Source: JAUWVG01 sp964633715 (lineage in GTDB: Bacteria > Acidobacteriota > Aminicenantia > Aminicenantales > Aminicenantaceae). Taken from it: a stretch of 53,301 nt of DNA. The notes beneath the pieces are model-generated. The model made no database searches. It was not told the DNA's origin and worked only from the letters and a program-made list of their open reading frames with translations. A program made the translations under genes and the position numbers. This document shows positions 8,145 to 17,458 of the stretch, piece by piece. Numbering within the stretch: position 1 is the first letter of the stretch; each line of letters begins with the position of its first letter. The stretch is from assembly GCA_964633715.1 (NCBI GenBank), contig CAZWHQ010000029.1, positions 1-53,301 of the forward strand, given 5' to 3'.

Positions 8145-9492
8145 ACGTTTCCGGATCAATTGTGTCCTGCGTACCATTTCGCTGGCTTTGACACTCGCTC
8201 TCTTTTTTTTCCTTCTCTTTAAAACAACCCTCCATGCCGCATTATTCATCCTTGGAGTGGCCATCCTTTATCAGACTTATGCATTGATTCACTATATCGA
8301 GAAGACAAATCGCGATCTGACTCGATTTTTTCAATCCATTAAATTCAGTGATTTCTCCCAGTCTTTTAAAGACAGTGGTCATGGGAAATCTTTTGCCAAT
8401 CTTAGAGCAGCCTTTAATGAGGTCCTCGATGCCTTTCGAAAAGCAAGATCTGAAAAAGAGGAACATTACAGGTACCTGCAGACAATCGTGCAGCATGTAG
8501 GCATCGGACTGATCGCATACCAACCAGACGGCAGAGTCGAACTCATCAATACAGCTGCAAAACGGCTGCTTGGAGTGGCCCGGTTAAAAAACATAAAATC
8601 GCTGGAATCGTGGAGTCCAACACTGGTCAAAACGCTTTTTAAATTGAAATCAAAAGAAAAAGCACAGGTCAGAATTGAAAACATTAACGAACTTCTCCAA
8701 CTGGCTCTTTACGCTACAGAATTCAAACTCCGAGATCACACCTTCACATTGGTCTCCATCCAGAATATCTTCACTGAGCTGGAAGAAAAAGAAATTGATG
8801 CATGGCAAAAACTCATTCGGGTTCTCACTCATGAAATCATGAATTCGATCACCCCCATTTCTTCTTTGGCCTCGACAATCAATGAGTTGATCAAAGACAG
8901 CACCAATCTAAGGTCTGCCGAAAACAAAACTGAAGATGGCGAAACATTGACGGATATCTGCGATGCCGCCCAGACCATCCAAAAAAGAAGTGAAGGGCTG
9001 CTCCATTTCGTAGACGCCTACAGAAACCTGACCCTAATACAGAAACCGAATTTTCAAATATTTCCCATCCAAGAGCTCTTTAACAGGGTATCTAAGCTCA
9101 TTCAAATAAACCTCAAAGACAAAAATATAGAACTCGAGATTAAAATTTCACCCAAAACTCTCGAGCTGGCGGCAGACCCAGAGCTTATCGAACAGGCTCT
9201 CATCAACCTGCTCCTTAACGCCCTGCATGCTGTCGAAGGACGAGAGAATGCAAAAATAATATTGATGGCTCGACTGGATGGACGATCGAGAACTATCATT
9301 CAAGTTATGGACAACGGTCCCGGTATCTCCAAGGACAATATGGACAAAATCTTTATTCCCTTTTATTCCACAAAAGAGGGCGGATCCGGGATCGGGCTCA
9401 GTCTTTCCCGGCAGATCATGCGCCTGCACAATGGAACCATCAGTGTGCAATCAGATCCTGAAGTCGAAACGGCAATCACTCTTAGATTTTGA
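8134..9492 (+). CDS. Membrane-bound sensor histidine kinase, NtrB-like
   Basis: This 452-aa protein has two membrane helices (about 13-28 and 33-52) with almost no periplasmic loop, a cytoplasmic PAS-like domain (about 112-215), a dimerisation/phosphoacceptor region with H233 in the H-E-I-M-N sequence, and a HATPase_c domain with N-box NLLLNA (358-363), G1 DNGPGIS (393-399) and G2 GSGIGLS (417-423). The lack of a periplasmic sensor domain suggests it reads a membrane or cytoplasmic signal. The ATG at 8134 lies inside the regulator gene (11-nt overlap), so translation is probably coupled. It is the cognate kinase of the upstream regulator. Confidence 0.92.
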   Translation: MVYRRFRINCVLRTISLALTLALFFFLLFKTTLHAALFILGVAILYQTYALIHYIEKTNRDLTRFFQSIKFSDFSQSFKDSGHGKSFANLRAAFNEVLDAFRKARSEKEEHYRYLQTIVQHVGIGLIAYQPDGRVELINTAAKRLLGVARLKNIKSLESWSPTLVKTLFKLKSKEKAQVRIENINELLQLALYATEFKLRDHTFTLVSIQNIFTELEEKEIDAWQKLIRVLTHEIMNSITPISSLASTINELIKDSTNLRSAENKTEDGETLTDICDAAQTIQKRSEGLLHFVDAYRNLTLIQKPNFQIFPIQELFNRVSKLIQINLKDKNIELEIKISPKTLELAADPELIEQALINLLLNALHAVEGRENAKIILMARLDGRSRTIIQVMDNGPGISKDNMDKIFIPFYSTKEGGSGIGLSLSRQIMRLHNGTISVQSDPEVETAITLRF

Positions 9493-9521
9493 TCGCGCTT
9501 TTTCTCCAGCCCATCGATTTC

Positions 9522-9558
9522 TGTCCAAAACCGCACAAAGAGTGTACATCATCGGACA
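9522..9558. promoter_or_regulatory. Tandem enhancer-like pair (UAS) upstream of the 98-aa gene
   Basis: TGTCC-AAAACC-GCACA lies at 9522-9537 and TGTAC-ATCATC-GGACA at 9543-9558, centres 21 bp apart. The pair begins 30 bp after the kinase stop and ends 52 bp before the -24 GG of the next promoter, a typical position for an NtrC-type enhancer. Confidence 0.7.
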
Positions 9559-9609
9559 TTTTATTCCTCTAAACAGGCGTTTCATTTTAACTATCCCCTG
9601 AAAGTTTCC

Positions 9610-9625
9610 TGGCATAATTATTGCA
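9610..9625 (+). promoter_or_regulatory. Sigma-54 promoter of the 98-aa gene
   Basis: TGGCATAATTATTGCA has the GG-N10-GC spacing and a consensus TTGCA -12 element. It lies 57 nt upstream of the start codon at 9682. Confidence 0.83.
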
Positions 9626-9681
9626 TAGGATTTTGTTTTGGAATACAGTTTTGACCAAAGAATATTCAAAGGAGGACTGTC

Positions 9682-9978
9682 ATGAGAGAAGTCGTCATTC
9701 AAATTCCAACGTTTGAAGCCGAGCAAAACATCGATATCGACGTGAAAATCAATGGAAAAAGAAGAACCATGCACTATCGTGTGGAAATAATAGATTGGGA
9801 AAGTGAAGAGGAGACGACTGAGGAAAAAATATCCGTGTTGAGACGGGTCATTGAGGAACATGAAAAAGATTGGGAATTGATCCAAATCGGAGCCCCTATT
9901 AAAAACAACATCCCCATCACATTCCGGAAGAAGAGAGAGTCAGATCAACTGAATCCCGCAGGACTTCCTCCAAGCTGA
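9682..9978 (+). CDS. 98-aa cytoplasmic protein of unknown function, sigma-54 controlled
   Basis: The ATG has a strong AAAGGAGG 6 nt upstream, which together with the promoter makes this a real gene. The protein has no signal peptide or membrane segment. It begins with an I-Q-I-P-T-F-E strand, has a middle D-V-K-I-N-G-K-R-R-T-M-H-Y-R-V-E-I region that looks like a beta hairpin, then an acidic linker (E-S-E-E-E-T-T-E-E) and a helix (I-S-V-L-R-R-V-I-E-E-H), and ends in a basic tail. I do not recognise the family. Its own sigma-54 promoter and enhancer pair place it in the exporter regulon. An accessory or feedback role is only a guess. Confidence 0.8.
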   Translation: MREVVIQIPTFEAEQNIDIDVKINGKRRTMHYRVEIIDWESEEETTEEKISVLRRVIEEHEKDWELIQIGAPIKNNIPITFRKKRESDQLNPAGLPPS

Positions 9979-10124
9979 AATCTCCTTTTTCACGAAAACT
10001 ATCCATTCGGACGGAGCCTATCGAGTAATCTCGCAGGCATCCTCCCACTAAAATAAATTCGATAATCTCCACCCTTTTTAAAAAATAATCAACCGATATT
10101 AAAGATGTTTTTTCCCAAAAAAAC

Positions 10125-12660
10125 CTACCGGATAATCCTGAATTCCGGCTGGCCCTCTTCCAAGAGAAGATTTTGGAATCTCGAATTGTCGCGCAGAGAA
10201 TCCCAGATTGGGTCAATCCTCAGCAATGCCCGAGAATAATTATTGCCGCTTGGGATAGATAACAACAGCTCAATCTGTTCGATGGATTTGACGCTCTCTC
10301 CAACAAGAGCATAAATCTTGGCTAGGTTAAGTATATAGCGCGGTCCCTCAAAGGCATCCTCAGAAATAGGGTAGAGATTGACGGCTCGGAGGCCTTCGCG
10401 AACAGCGTCTTCCCTTAGGCCCAAATAAGCATAGGCCAAACCGAGTGCAGCAATAAGCCTTGTATCTTCAGGGTTTTTACTTATGGCCAGGTCCAACTCT
10501 TTTCTGGCACGTTCCGCGTAGGATCTTTTCAGCTCGATCCGATTCATGGCAGAATAGACGGCTGAATAGGCCAGATTCTTTGGGATATAAAATTGGGCTT
10601 CAGCAAATGTTTCGTAGGGAGAAACACGAAGCCTTTCAAGCACTTCCTGATAATTTCTTTCCAACAATCCTAACTCATACCAATTGTATTCTGTCAGAAC
10701 GTGCTGGGGTAGGGTTTCAAGAAGCAACCTTGCCTCCTGGGTATCTCCATCACGAAGAAGAGGAAGTCGCGCCTTTCCTAACTTTGAGTAGAAGAGGTTG
10801 GGATAGATGGATAAGGCCCGGTCGAACCATTCAAGCGATTTCTGATACTCAAAAATCCAAGCATAGCATCGACCCAGAGTGTGGGCCAAAGAAGAAGACA
10901 AAGGATTAAGTCTGAAGGCTCTCTCATAGTTTGCGATCGCATCGATCCATTTCCCTTGGAGCCTCTGGATATCTGCCAGGTAGGACGGTGAAAGATTCGG
11001 GCGGACTTTCTGAACGGACTCGAGTATTTCGAGCGCTCGATCATAATCTTGAAAAATATTCATCGCATAAATCCCTGCGGCCAGCTGCACAGAGGGCAAA
11101 TTCGGTTCGAGCCTTAAGGCCTTATCCAAAGCGACCTGCATTTTGACCAACCTTTCCTCGCTGCGGTCGATGCCGACAGTATACAGATGGAGATGAATCT
11201 CAAAAAGCCGCAGAAATGCCTGGGCAAATCCAGGGTCTTCTTTTACGGCTTCTGACAGAAGATCAATCGCCTGTTCATATTCTTGAAGATCTTGTCCAAG
11301 GTAGGCCTTCACTGAAACATCCTTGGACTTAAGATAAAGATCATAAGCTTTAATATTTTTTGTGGGATGGGCACTCAGCGCAGTACGGTCCGGATCCAAA
11401 AGATAAAGATCCAGTTTTTTTGTAACCTGCTCAGCAATCTCAGACTGGAGAGAAAAAATGTCTTCAATCAACCGGTCAAAACGTTCAGACCAAAGTTGAG
11501 AATCATCAGAAACACGTATCAACTTGCATGTCACCCGAACCCGGCCTGTTCCATCCTGTCCTCGATTCCAAGTGACGGTTCCCTCAAGCACATAATTCAC
11601 ATCTAACTCTTTTCCAATATCTTTTATCGTCTTTTCTGTATTTTTATACTGGAAGGCACTGGTCCGTGAGATTACACCAAGTTCACTGAGTGCCGTAAGC
11701 CGGCTCATGATCTCATCACTCAGTCCATCGGTAAAATATTCATCTTCAGGCGGCCCTAAGTTTTCAAAAGGAAGAACGACCAACATTTTTCCCCCAGGAG
11801 CCGTTGCGATCCTGTCTTTTTTTAAAATAAAAGCAAAGGTGATCACGGCCAAAAGAACAAGACATAATCCAAGAAGCCCAATCCATGACTTCCTGAGTCT
11901 GATCACCGGACTCATGGGATCCGTTGTCTTTCTTTGTATGGCTTTTTTTTGAGTCGAGGGGATATCCTTTTCCAATTGGTCCAATTCGACATATAATTCC
12001 TCAGCATTACGGAACCGTTTGTCCTTGGCTTTTTCCAGACATTTCACAATGATCCGGTCCAGACTTACTGGAATTCTGGGATTAATCGATCTTACACCCG
12101 GAGGAATTTCTGTTTTTTGTTTTACGGCAATCTTTATGGGTGTCTCTCCTTCAAAAGGAAGCCGTCCAGTCACCATTTCGTACAGGATGATACCTAAAGC
12201 GTATATATCGGAACGCAAATCAATTTCACCATCCTCAGTCTGCTCAGGAGACATATACTCGGGAGTCCCAACAAAAACACCGGTCTCCGTTATTCCATGT
12301 GCCTCGATAGACCGAGCAATCCCGAAATCCACTATGCGCACACATCCGTCTCTATCGATCATGATATTGCTCGGCTTTAAATCGCGGTGGATAATTCCCG
12401 CACGATGGGCTTCGGAAAGGCCCGCACACACTTGCTTAATCAAGGAGACCGCTGTGCCCGCTGCCAGCTGACCATTTTGCCTGATCAATCCTTCCCGCAA
12501 AAAGCTCTCCCCTTTTTAGCTTTTGTACAGGAAACTGCAGAGTTTGTGTGGATTCGTCCCAGACCTCTCCGGCAGAAACTAAAACAGCGCCGCAAAAACT
12601 GCAGAAATTCGTGTTGTCTGATACGTCATTTTGACAGCTTGGACACCGTCTGGTATTCAT
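10125..12660 (-). pseudogene. Ser/Thr kinase-TolB-TPR gene with its kinase N-lobe deleted and frame broken
   Basis: The gene starts (ATG 12660) with a zinc ribbon, C-P-S-C and C-S-F-C, and runs to G-E-L-F-A-G-R, which in the intact paralogue at 43852-45468 is where the kinase fold starts. The frame then breaks. A second frame, open from 12500 to 10125 (791 codons), resumes at L-I-R-Q-N-G-Q-L, which corresponds to about residue 145 of the paralogue. Roughly 88 codons, including the glycine loop and catalytic lysine, are missing. What follows is well preserved: HRDLKPSN, DFG, a membrane helix, a TolB/FlgO-like domain beginning L-V-V-L-P-F-E-N-L, and several TPR-like repeats. The 791-codon part may still be translated from the TTG at 12500, but it could not be a normal kinase. 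An assembly collapse is the alternative explanation. Confidence 0.75.
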
Positions 12661-12740
12661 CTTTTTTTATCTCTGCCATTTTTTAACGCCAGATTTATGC
12701 CAAAATAGAAATAAGATTAATTTTATAGTAAAAAGAGAAT

Positions 12741-15497
12741 TTATTTCAGTTCCTTGATCCAGATTCTGCTAAATTCTACATGTGAACCATGTCCCAAAAA
12801 GCCTATGTGACCAATGTCTCTATTGAGTCCCGGATGTTCCCTTCCATCCATGGTCCCATTTTGAATGGCGTCCGTGATATCGGCATCCACAATGACAGTG
12901 CCATTGAGTGTGACAGTGACCCTCCTTCCTCTTGCAATAACTTCCTCCGTGTTCCATTCTCCCAGAGGTTTGAGATATCCTCTTTTGGCAGGGACGACAC
13001 CATAGATCGATCCGTGATACTGATAGGGGTTGAGATCTTTATACATATCAGCCGTGTTATCCAAGATTTGAAGTTCCATCCCCAAATAAGCTGCATCTCC
13101 ATTCAAAGGCGCCCGAATCCCCAACCCATTGTTGGCTCCAGGTGTGAGCCTAAATTCAAATCGCAGGATAAAATCGCTGAATTGTTTTTCGGTGTAAAGA
13201 TTTCCTCCCCCTCGCTCAGGGATAACAACAAGTATTCCCTCATCAGCTTCATATCCGGTCGTATTCCCCATCCAGCCGGATAGATCTCTTCCATTAAAAA
13301 GAGATATAAATCCATCCTGTTTCCACAGAACTTCCAAATAATCTTTGATCCGATTGATCAAATCTTCGTCTTCCACAATATCAAGCGCCTGTTTCAGCAC
13401 GGCCTCTACTTCAGGCCCAGCCAAACCAAGCTCTCCTTCTTCATCAGGAATAACTATTCTTGTTAGCGCCCTTGCGGCATTTAATTGAAGCTTCGGATCC
13501 TGGAGAAAGGATACAACAAACCAGAGCGACTTTTCGGATTTTATTCGGGATAATCCTGATATAATAACTTTTTTATCCTCAGGCTCGACAGCCGCGGCAA
13601 AAACCTCTTCTAAAAGAGAATACTGTTCCTCAGATGTCAAGTCCGCTTCCTGGATAAGCCTGAGGTACCCCTGAAGCGAGACATAACGAAATGTTGGATT
13701 TTCGGTCGTTTGAATAACTCTGCGCAATTCCTCCAGCGCAGCCATATCGGGCCACCTGGCAAGCGAATAGACAGCGACGGATTGAACACGGACATCTTCG
13801 CTCTTTGTTTTTTCGATCACACATTGAAGAGCCTTTATCCCTCCTATCCTGGGAAGGATTCTCATTAGATCAAGTAAATTCTCCCCTTGACTCGTTTTCA
13901 AAGCGGCCAGAAGCAGGTCGGCCCTGGATTCTTTTTCCATGATTAAATTGGCGCTGGCAACAATGGCATTCTGCAGAAGCAAAATTTCTCTATTCTCCGT
14001 TGTTTCCCGTAGCATATTTATAAGATGCGGAAGGTCCTCTTCTCTAGATAATCTCTCCAGCGCGGTCAAGGCTCCTTCCCGCAGAGTCTCATCCTCAGTT
14101 TTTGCCTGTTCAAAAACAACATCTGCATACTCTTTTGCATTTCGATCGGCAAGAATCTCAATCAAAGCCCTCCGGGCCAGGGAAGGAACATCATCCATAA
14201 TCCTGGCAGCATGAGGTACGATAAGGTCTGCAGGAAAACTCAGGAATGCCAGTTTAAGAACCTCAATCTCCTCTTTTGAATCGGATAGAAGCAGCGGCCA
14301 GAGTTCAGAGAGAACAGATCTGTCACCCAGGCTCACAGCCGCTGGGATGGCGGCAAGACGAACAATAGGAGCTTCACTCTTTAGTTCAGAGAGGATAACA
14401 GGAAGAACAGATGTATCTCCACGTTTTTCCAGCATCCCGATTATCTCTGCACGGACTTCCGGTCGAGAGTTTTCCAAAATTTCAATCCATCTCGTTGTGG
14501 CCTGCTGGCCGGGAAAACGGCTCGATAATTCAAGGGCTTTCATACGGAATTCCTTGCTGGGACTGTCCATAACATCAAGGAGATCGTCGAAGGCTTTCTC
14601 CTCAAGGACATCAACAATTTGAGCCAGTGCCGCACAAGCGATATGAACCTCCTGAGGAGACATGTACGACTGGATGAGCTCTCGGCAAATATTTAAACAC
14701 AACTGTTTATGTCCATGCTCTGCAAGTCTCTGGGCATAAAGCAGATAAAGAGAGGGCGCTTGGGCCCGTTCATACGGGCCGGCTGTTATGTCAAATTTTT
14801 TGAGTACATCTGCGGCCCGGGGATCACCGATATTGGCCAGGGCAAAGAGAGTCACACTTCTGAGTTCTCTATCACGGGTCGATGAATATTCCAAAATTTT
14901 CTTCACTGCACGCTGGGATCTCAATTCACCCAAAGCCTTGAAAATCGATGTTTTATTTTTTTCCGGCACCGCATTGAGCGATCTCAGCAGCACTGTTTCA
15001 GCTTCCTTAGACCCGATGGCCGATAAGGCCGAGACAGCCGGATCGGACAGGATGGGATCAGAAAGGTTTTTCTTCAAAGACCTCACCGATTCTTTTTTGC
15101 CGCATCTCTGCAGCTGCCGGATAAAAAAAGCCTTCACACTTTTATTGTCTTCAGAATCCAATGCCCTAAGCAGAGCTTTGGCATACACTTTACGCAAATC
15201 CTCTTTTTCAGCCTGGCTGACATAAGTCGTCAATCCACCAAGAGCAAAACGAGCTCGGCTGTCATCGGCTTCACCGGGAGGGACCAACAGACGGCAAACA
15301 GATAAAATGCCATCTTTTCCCAACTGCAGGATTTCGGTAGACAACTTATCCAGTTCGACAGCATTTTGAGCGGGATATCTTTGAAGTATCTTTTGGATCT
15401 CAGATTGAAGGGCAGGATTTTTTTTCTGAGCCGTTCCTGTGGAAACAAACAGAAAAAGAACAGCAACAAGGATAAAAATTAGTCTTAATTTTTTCAT
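12741..15497 (-). CDS. Secreted HEAT-repeat protein with C-terminal DUF1080 (3-keto-disaccharide hydrolase) domain
   Basis: This 918-aa protein has a signal peptide (1-22), then about 690 residues of HEAT-like helical pairs with recurring A-L-x-x-I-G/L-A-R patterns, and finally a DUF1080 domain (about 728-918) that starts with S-L-F-N-G-R-D-L-S-G-W and includes the G-x-G-I-R and E-x-Q-I-L-D segments typical of that lectin-like fold. DUF1080 (PF06439) is now linked to hydrolysis of 3-keto-disaccharides. The ATG at 15497 starts the signal peptide; a GTG at 15524 directly after the upstream stop is possible but adds a non-hydrophobic extension. It follows the Gfo/Idh/MocA gene, so the two probably work on the same oxidised sugar. 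The HEAT part could be a scaffold. Confidence 0.82.
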   Translation of the reverse strand: MKKLRLIFILVAVLFLFVSTGTAQKKNPALQSEIQKILQRYPAQNAVELDKLSTEILQLGKDGILSVCRLLVPPGEADDSRARFALGGLTTYVSQAEKEDLRKVYAKALLRALDSEDNKSVKAFFIRQLQRCGKKESVRSLKKNLSDPILSDPAVSALSAIGSKEAETVLLRSLNAVPEKNKTSIFKALGELRSQRAVKKILEYSSTRDRELRSVTLFALANIGDPRAADVLKKFDITAGPYERAQAPSLYLLYAQRLAEHGHKQLCLNICRELIQSYMSPQEVHIACAALAQIVDVLEEKAFDDLLDVMDSPSKEFRMKALELSSRFPGQQATTRWIEILENSRPEVRAEIIGMLEKRGDTSVLPVILSELKSEAPIVRLAAIPAAVSLGDRSVLSELWPLLLSDSKEEIEVLKLAFLSFPADLIVPHAARIMDDVPSLARRALIEILADRNAKEYADVVFEQAKTEDETLREGALTALERLSREEDLPHLINMLRETTENREILLLQNAIVASANLIMEKESRADLLLAALKTSQGENLLDLMRILPRIGGIKALQCVIEKTKSEDVRVQSVAVYSLARWPDMAALEELRRVIQTTENPTFRYVSLQGYLRLIQEADLTSEEQYSLLEEVFAAAVEPEDKKVIISGLSRIKSEKSLWFVVSFLQDPKLQLNAARALTRIVIPDEEGELGLAGPEVEAVLKQALDIVEDEDLINRIKDYLEVLWKQDGFISLFNGRDLSGWMGNTTGYEADEGILVVIPERGGGNLYTEKQFSDFILRFEFRLTPGANNGLGIRAPLNGDAAYLGMELQILDNTADMYKDLNPYQYHGSIYGVVPAKRGYLKPLGEWNTEEVIARGRRVTVTLNGTVIVDADITDAIQNGTMDGREHPGLNRDIGHIGFLGHGSHVEFSRIWIKELK

Positions 15498-15524
15498 TTT
15501 TTCTTTCTCTCTCTCCCCGTGCAC

Positions 15525-16796
15525 CTAGATATGCCACGGTGCCCGCATAGGCTGGTGGATAAGCCTGTTGGCCTCTTCATCTCCGATAAACAACTGTTTT
15601 TCGGGATCAAACTGCAGACGTCTTCCTAACCGGACAGCGATCTTGCTGAGATTGACAATCGTGCAAGAGCGGTGGGCATTTTCCTCATTCAGGGCAAATT
15701 TTTTCCGTGTCCGGACAGCCTTGATAAAATCGGTCACCTGGGGTTCTGGATCGGGAAGAGAATTAATTTTTTCTTCCAGATGAAGGATATCCGATTCCAA
15801 ACCCGGGAGCAGCCTGCCTTCCGGCCCTTCGATAAATGCCGCATTTTTATCTTTATTTTCACCATCCAGGATAATTACACAGCCGTCTGCATACTTTAGT
15901 TCTATCCTTCGCCATGAGCTGCAGGCGTCGGGATGCTGTTGAGGGCAATCGGCTTCGATTTCTACAGGACTGGTGTGATCCTTATCCAGTATATACTGAA
16001 CGGGATCGAGGTAGTGCATCCCCATATCGCCCAAGCCGCCGCCGTCATAATCCCAGTATCCTCTAAAAGTACCGTGCACCCTATGGGGATGGTAAGGCCT
16101 GAAAGGAGCAGGCCCAAGCCACATTTCGTAGTCCAGTTCTTTTGGCACAGGCTTAGGCTTGAGAAAAGTCTTTCCGCTCCAGTAGAATTTCCAGTCAAAA
16201 CCTGTGGTTGCACTGACGGTCACCTTTAACGGCCAACCCAAAAGATTGTTCTCCACAACTTTTTTTATGGGTTTAACAGGTGTTCCAAAACCATAAAACT
16301 GACTCCGAAACCGGAACCAGGTGTTGATTCTGAAAATCCTCCCATTCTTCTGAACAGCCTCGATCACTTTTTGCCCCTCTCCAATGGTTCGTGTCATGGG
16401 TTTTTCGCACCAGATATCCTTGCCTGCTTCAGCCGCAGCCACAGATATGGGCGCATGCCAATGCGGAGGTGTCGGGATGTGGACGATGTCGATATCTTTC
16501 CTTTCAAGGACATGCCGAAAATCCTTATAACCCAACACTCCAGGTCCAGCAATCTCGAGGGCTCTCTTGAGGTGATTCTCATCCACGTCACATACAGCCA
16601 GGAGTTTGGCTCCTGGATACTGTAAATGCCCGCGCCCCATTCCACCCACCCCGATGACCGCTTTTGTAGGTTCATCACTGGGTGCAGTAAAATCCGTCCC
16701 TCCAAGGACAAAGCGGGGAACGATGGTGAAGCCCGCAGAAACAGCAAGAGTTTTTTTGAGAAATTTTCGCCGGGTGAGTGATTTTTTCCCTGACAT
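15525..16796 (-). CDS. Tat-exported Gfo/Idh/MocA-family oxidoreductase
   Basis: This 423-aa protein has a twin-arginine signal (T-R-R-K-F-L-K-K followed by a hydrophobic stretch), then a Rossmann fold beginning V-I-G-V-G-G-M-G-R-G-H, the family E-K-P motif in W-C-E-K-P-M-T and a C-terminal substrate domain. It should be a periplasmic NAD(P)-dependent sugar dehydrogenase/oxidoreductase with tightly bound cofactor. Start choice: an ATG at 16802 directly abuts AGGAG, whereas the ATG at 16796 has it at 6 nt, so 16796 is preferred. The gene is first in a two-gene unit with the HEAT-DUF1080 protein. Gfo/Idh plus DUF1080 suggests 3-keto-glycoside metabolism; the substrate is unknown. Confidence 0.88.
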   Translation of the reverse strand: MSGKKSLTRRKFLKKTLAVSAGFTIVPRFVLGGTDFTAPSDEPTKAVIGVGGMGRGHLQYPGAKLLAVCDVDENHLKRALEIAGPGVLGYKDFRHVLERKDIDIVHIPTPPHWHAPISVAAAEAGKDIWCEKPMTRTIGEGQKVIEAVQKNGRIFRINTWFRFRSQFYGFGTPVKPIKKVVENNLLGWPLKVTVSATTGFDWKFYWSGKTFLKPKPVPKELDYEMWLGPAPFRPYHPHRVHGTFRGYWDYDGGGLGDMGMHYLDPVQYILDKDHTSPVEIEADCPQQHPDACSSWRRIELKYADGCVIILDGENKDKNAAFIEGPEGRLLPGLESDILHLEEKINSLPDPEPQVTDFIKAVRTRKKFALNEENAHRSCTIVNLSKIAVRLGRRLQFDPEKQLFIGDEEANRLIHQPMRAPWHI

Positions 16797-17282
16797 TTTC
16801 ATCTCCTGTTTTAGATCTTTTCTTCCGGTCTATTCTAAAACAGAAAATAACAAATTTAAAGGATGGAAAGTAAAAGATTATGTAGAACACGGCCTCTTTT
16901 ATTGACTTGAAACTTCACCATTGTTTTGCCATAGTGGTTATGCTGTATGGAGAAGGAGAGTGAAACAAAAATCACGATTATTTTCAGTATGTTTTGCCGG
17001 TTTTTGCCGAAGTGGCCATCTCAAAAACTGAATAGCAGCTTCGCCAAATGAGCTCAAAAAAAACAGTTTACTGTGCTTTGATAATATTTGTATGCTTGGG
17101 AGTCCAAAGTTGTGAAGGTAGACAATCTCGATTATGGACATGAATTGGACCTCTTGGCACAGATTGTTCTGCGAAAGGAATTTTTCCTGTTCATCAAGTA
17201 TGCCCACTATCAAACAAGAGGTTACGCAGCAACGACGAAAAAATTCTGGGCCGGTTTCCAGTACAGTTTCTAGACAATAAAG
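16797..17282. other. Non-coding stretch upstream of the permease regulatory region
   Basis: About 490 bp between the oxidoreductase start and the enhancer-like pair at 17283. Short open frames exist on both strands (for example plus 17088-17273 and minus 16938-17213), but none has a Shine-Dalgarno or recognisable protein pattern. The region probably also holds the promoter of the leftward oxidoreductase operon, which I could not place. Confidence 0.4.
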
Positions 17283-17319
17283 TGTCCAAATATAGACACA
17301 AAGCGTCCGATTTCGAACA
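17283..17319. promoter_or_regulatory. Tandem enhancer-like pair (UAS) upstream of the permease gene
   Basis: TGTCC-AAATAT-AGACA lies at 17283-17298 and CGTCC-GATTTC-GAACA at 17304-17319, centres 21 bp apart. The pair ends 63 bp before the -24 GG of the next promoter. Spacing and sequence match the pairs at 6608-6644 and 9522-9558. Confidence 0.72.
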
Positions 17320-17381
17320 CTCGCTTCCCCATAAAAGGCCTCTTTTTTCAGCCAACACTGTATCCATTATTTTTCTCAATT

Positions 17382-17397
17382 TGGCATGAATCATGCA
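17382..17397 (+). promoter_or_regulatory. Sigma-54 promoter of the FtsX permease gene
   Basis: TGGCATGAATCATGCA has the exact GG-N10-GC spacing. The -12 part (ATGCA) is slightly off TTGCA. It lies 62 nt before the permease start codon. Confidence 0.8.
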
Positions 17398-17458
17398 ACA
17401 TTTCTGCGAGTAAGAATGATGATGTCTAGACAGACGGGTAAGAAAGGAGACGTTAAGA

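Noticed and set aside
16938..17273. Short open frames on both strands upstream of the permease
   Set aside because: They overlap each other, lack ribosome-binding sites and protein motifs, and lie in a region that has regulatory sites.
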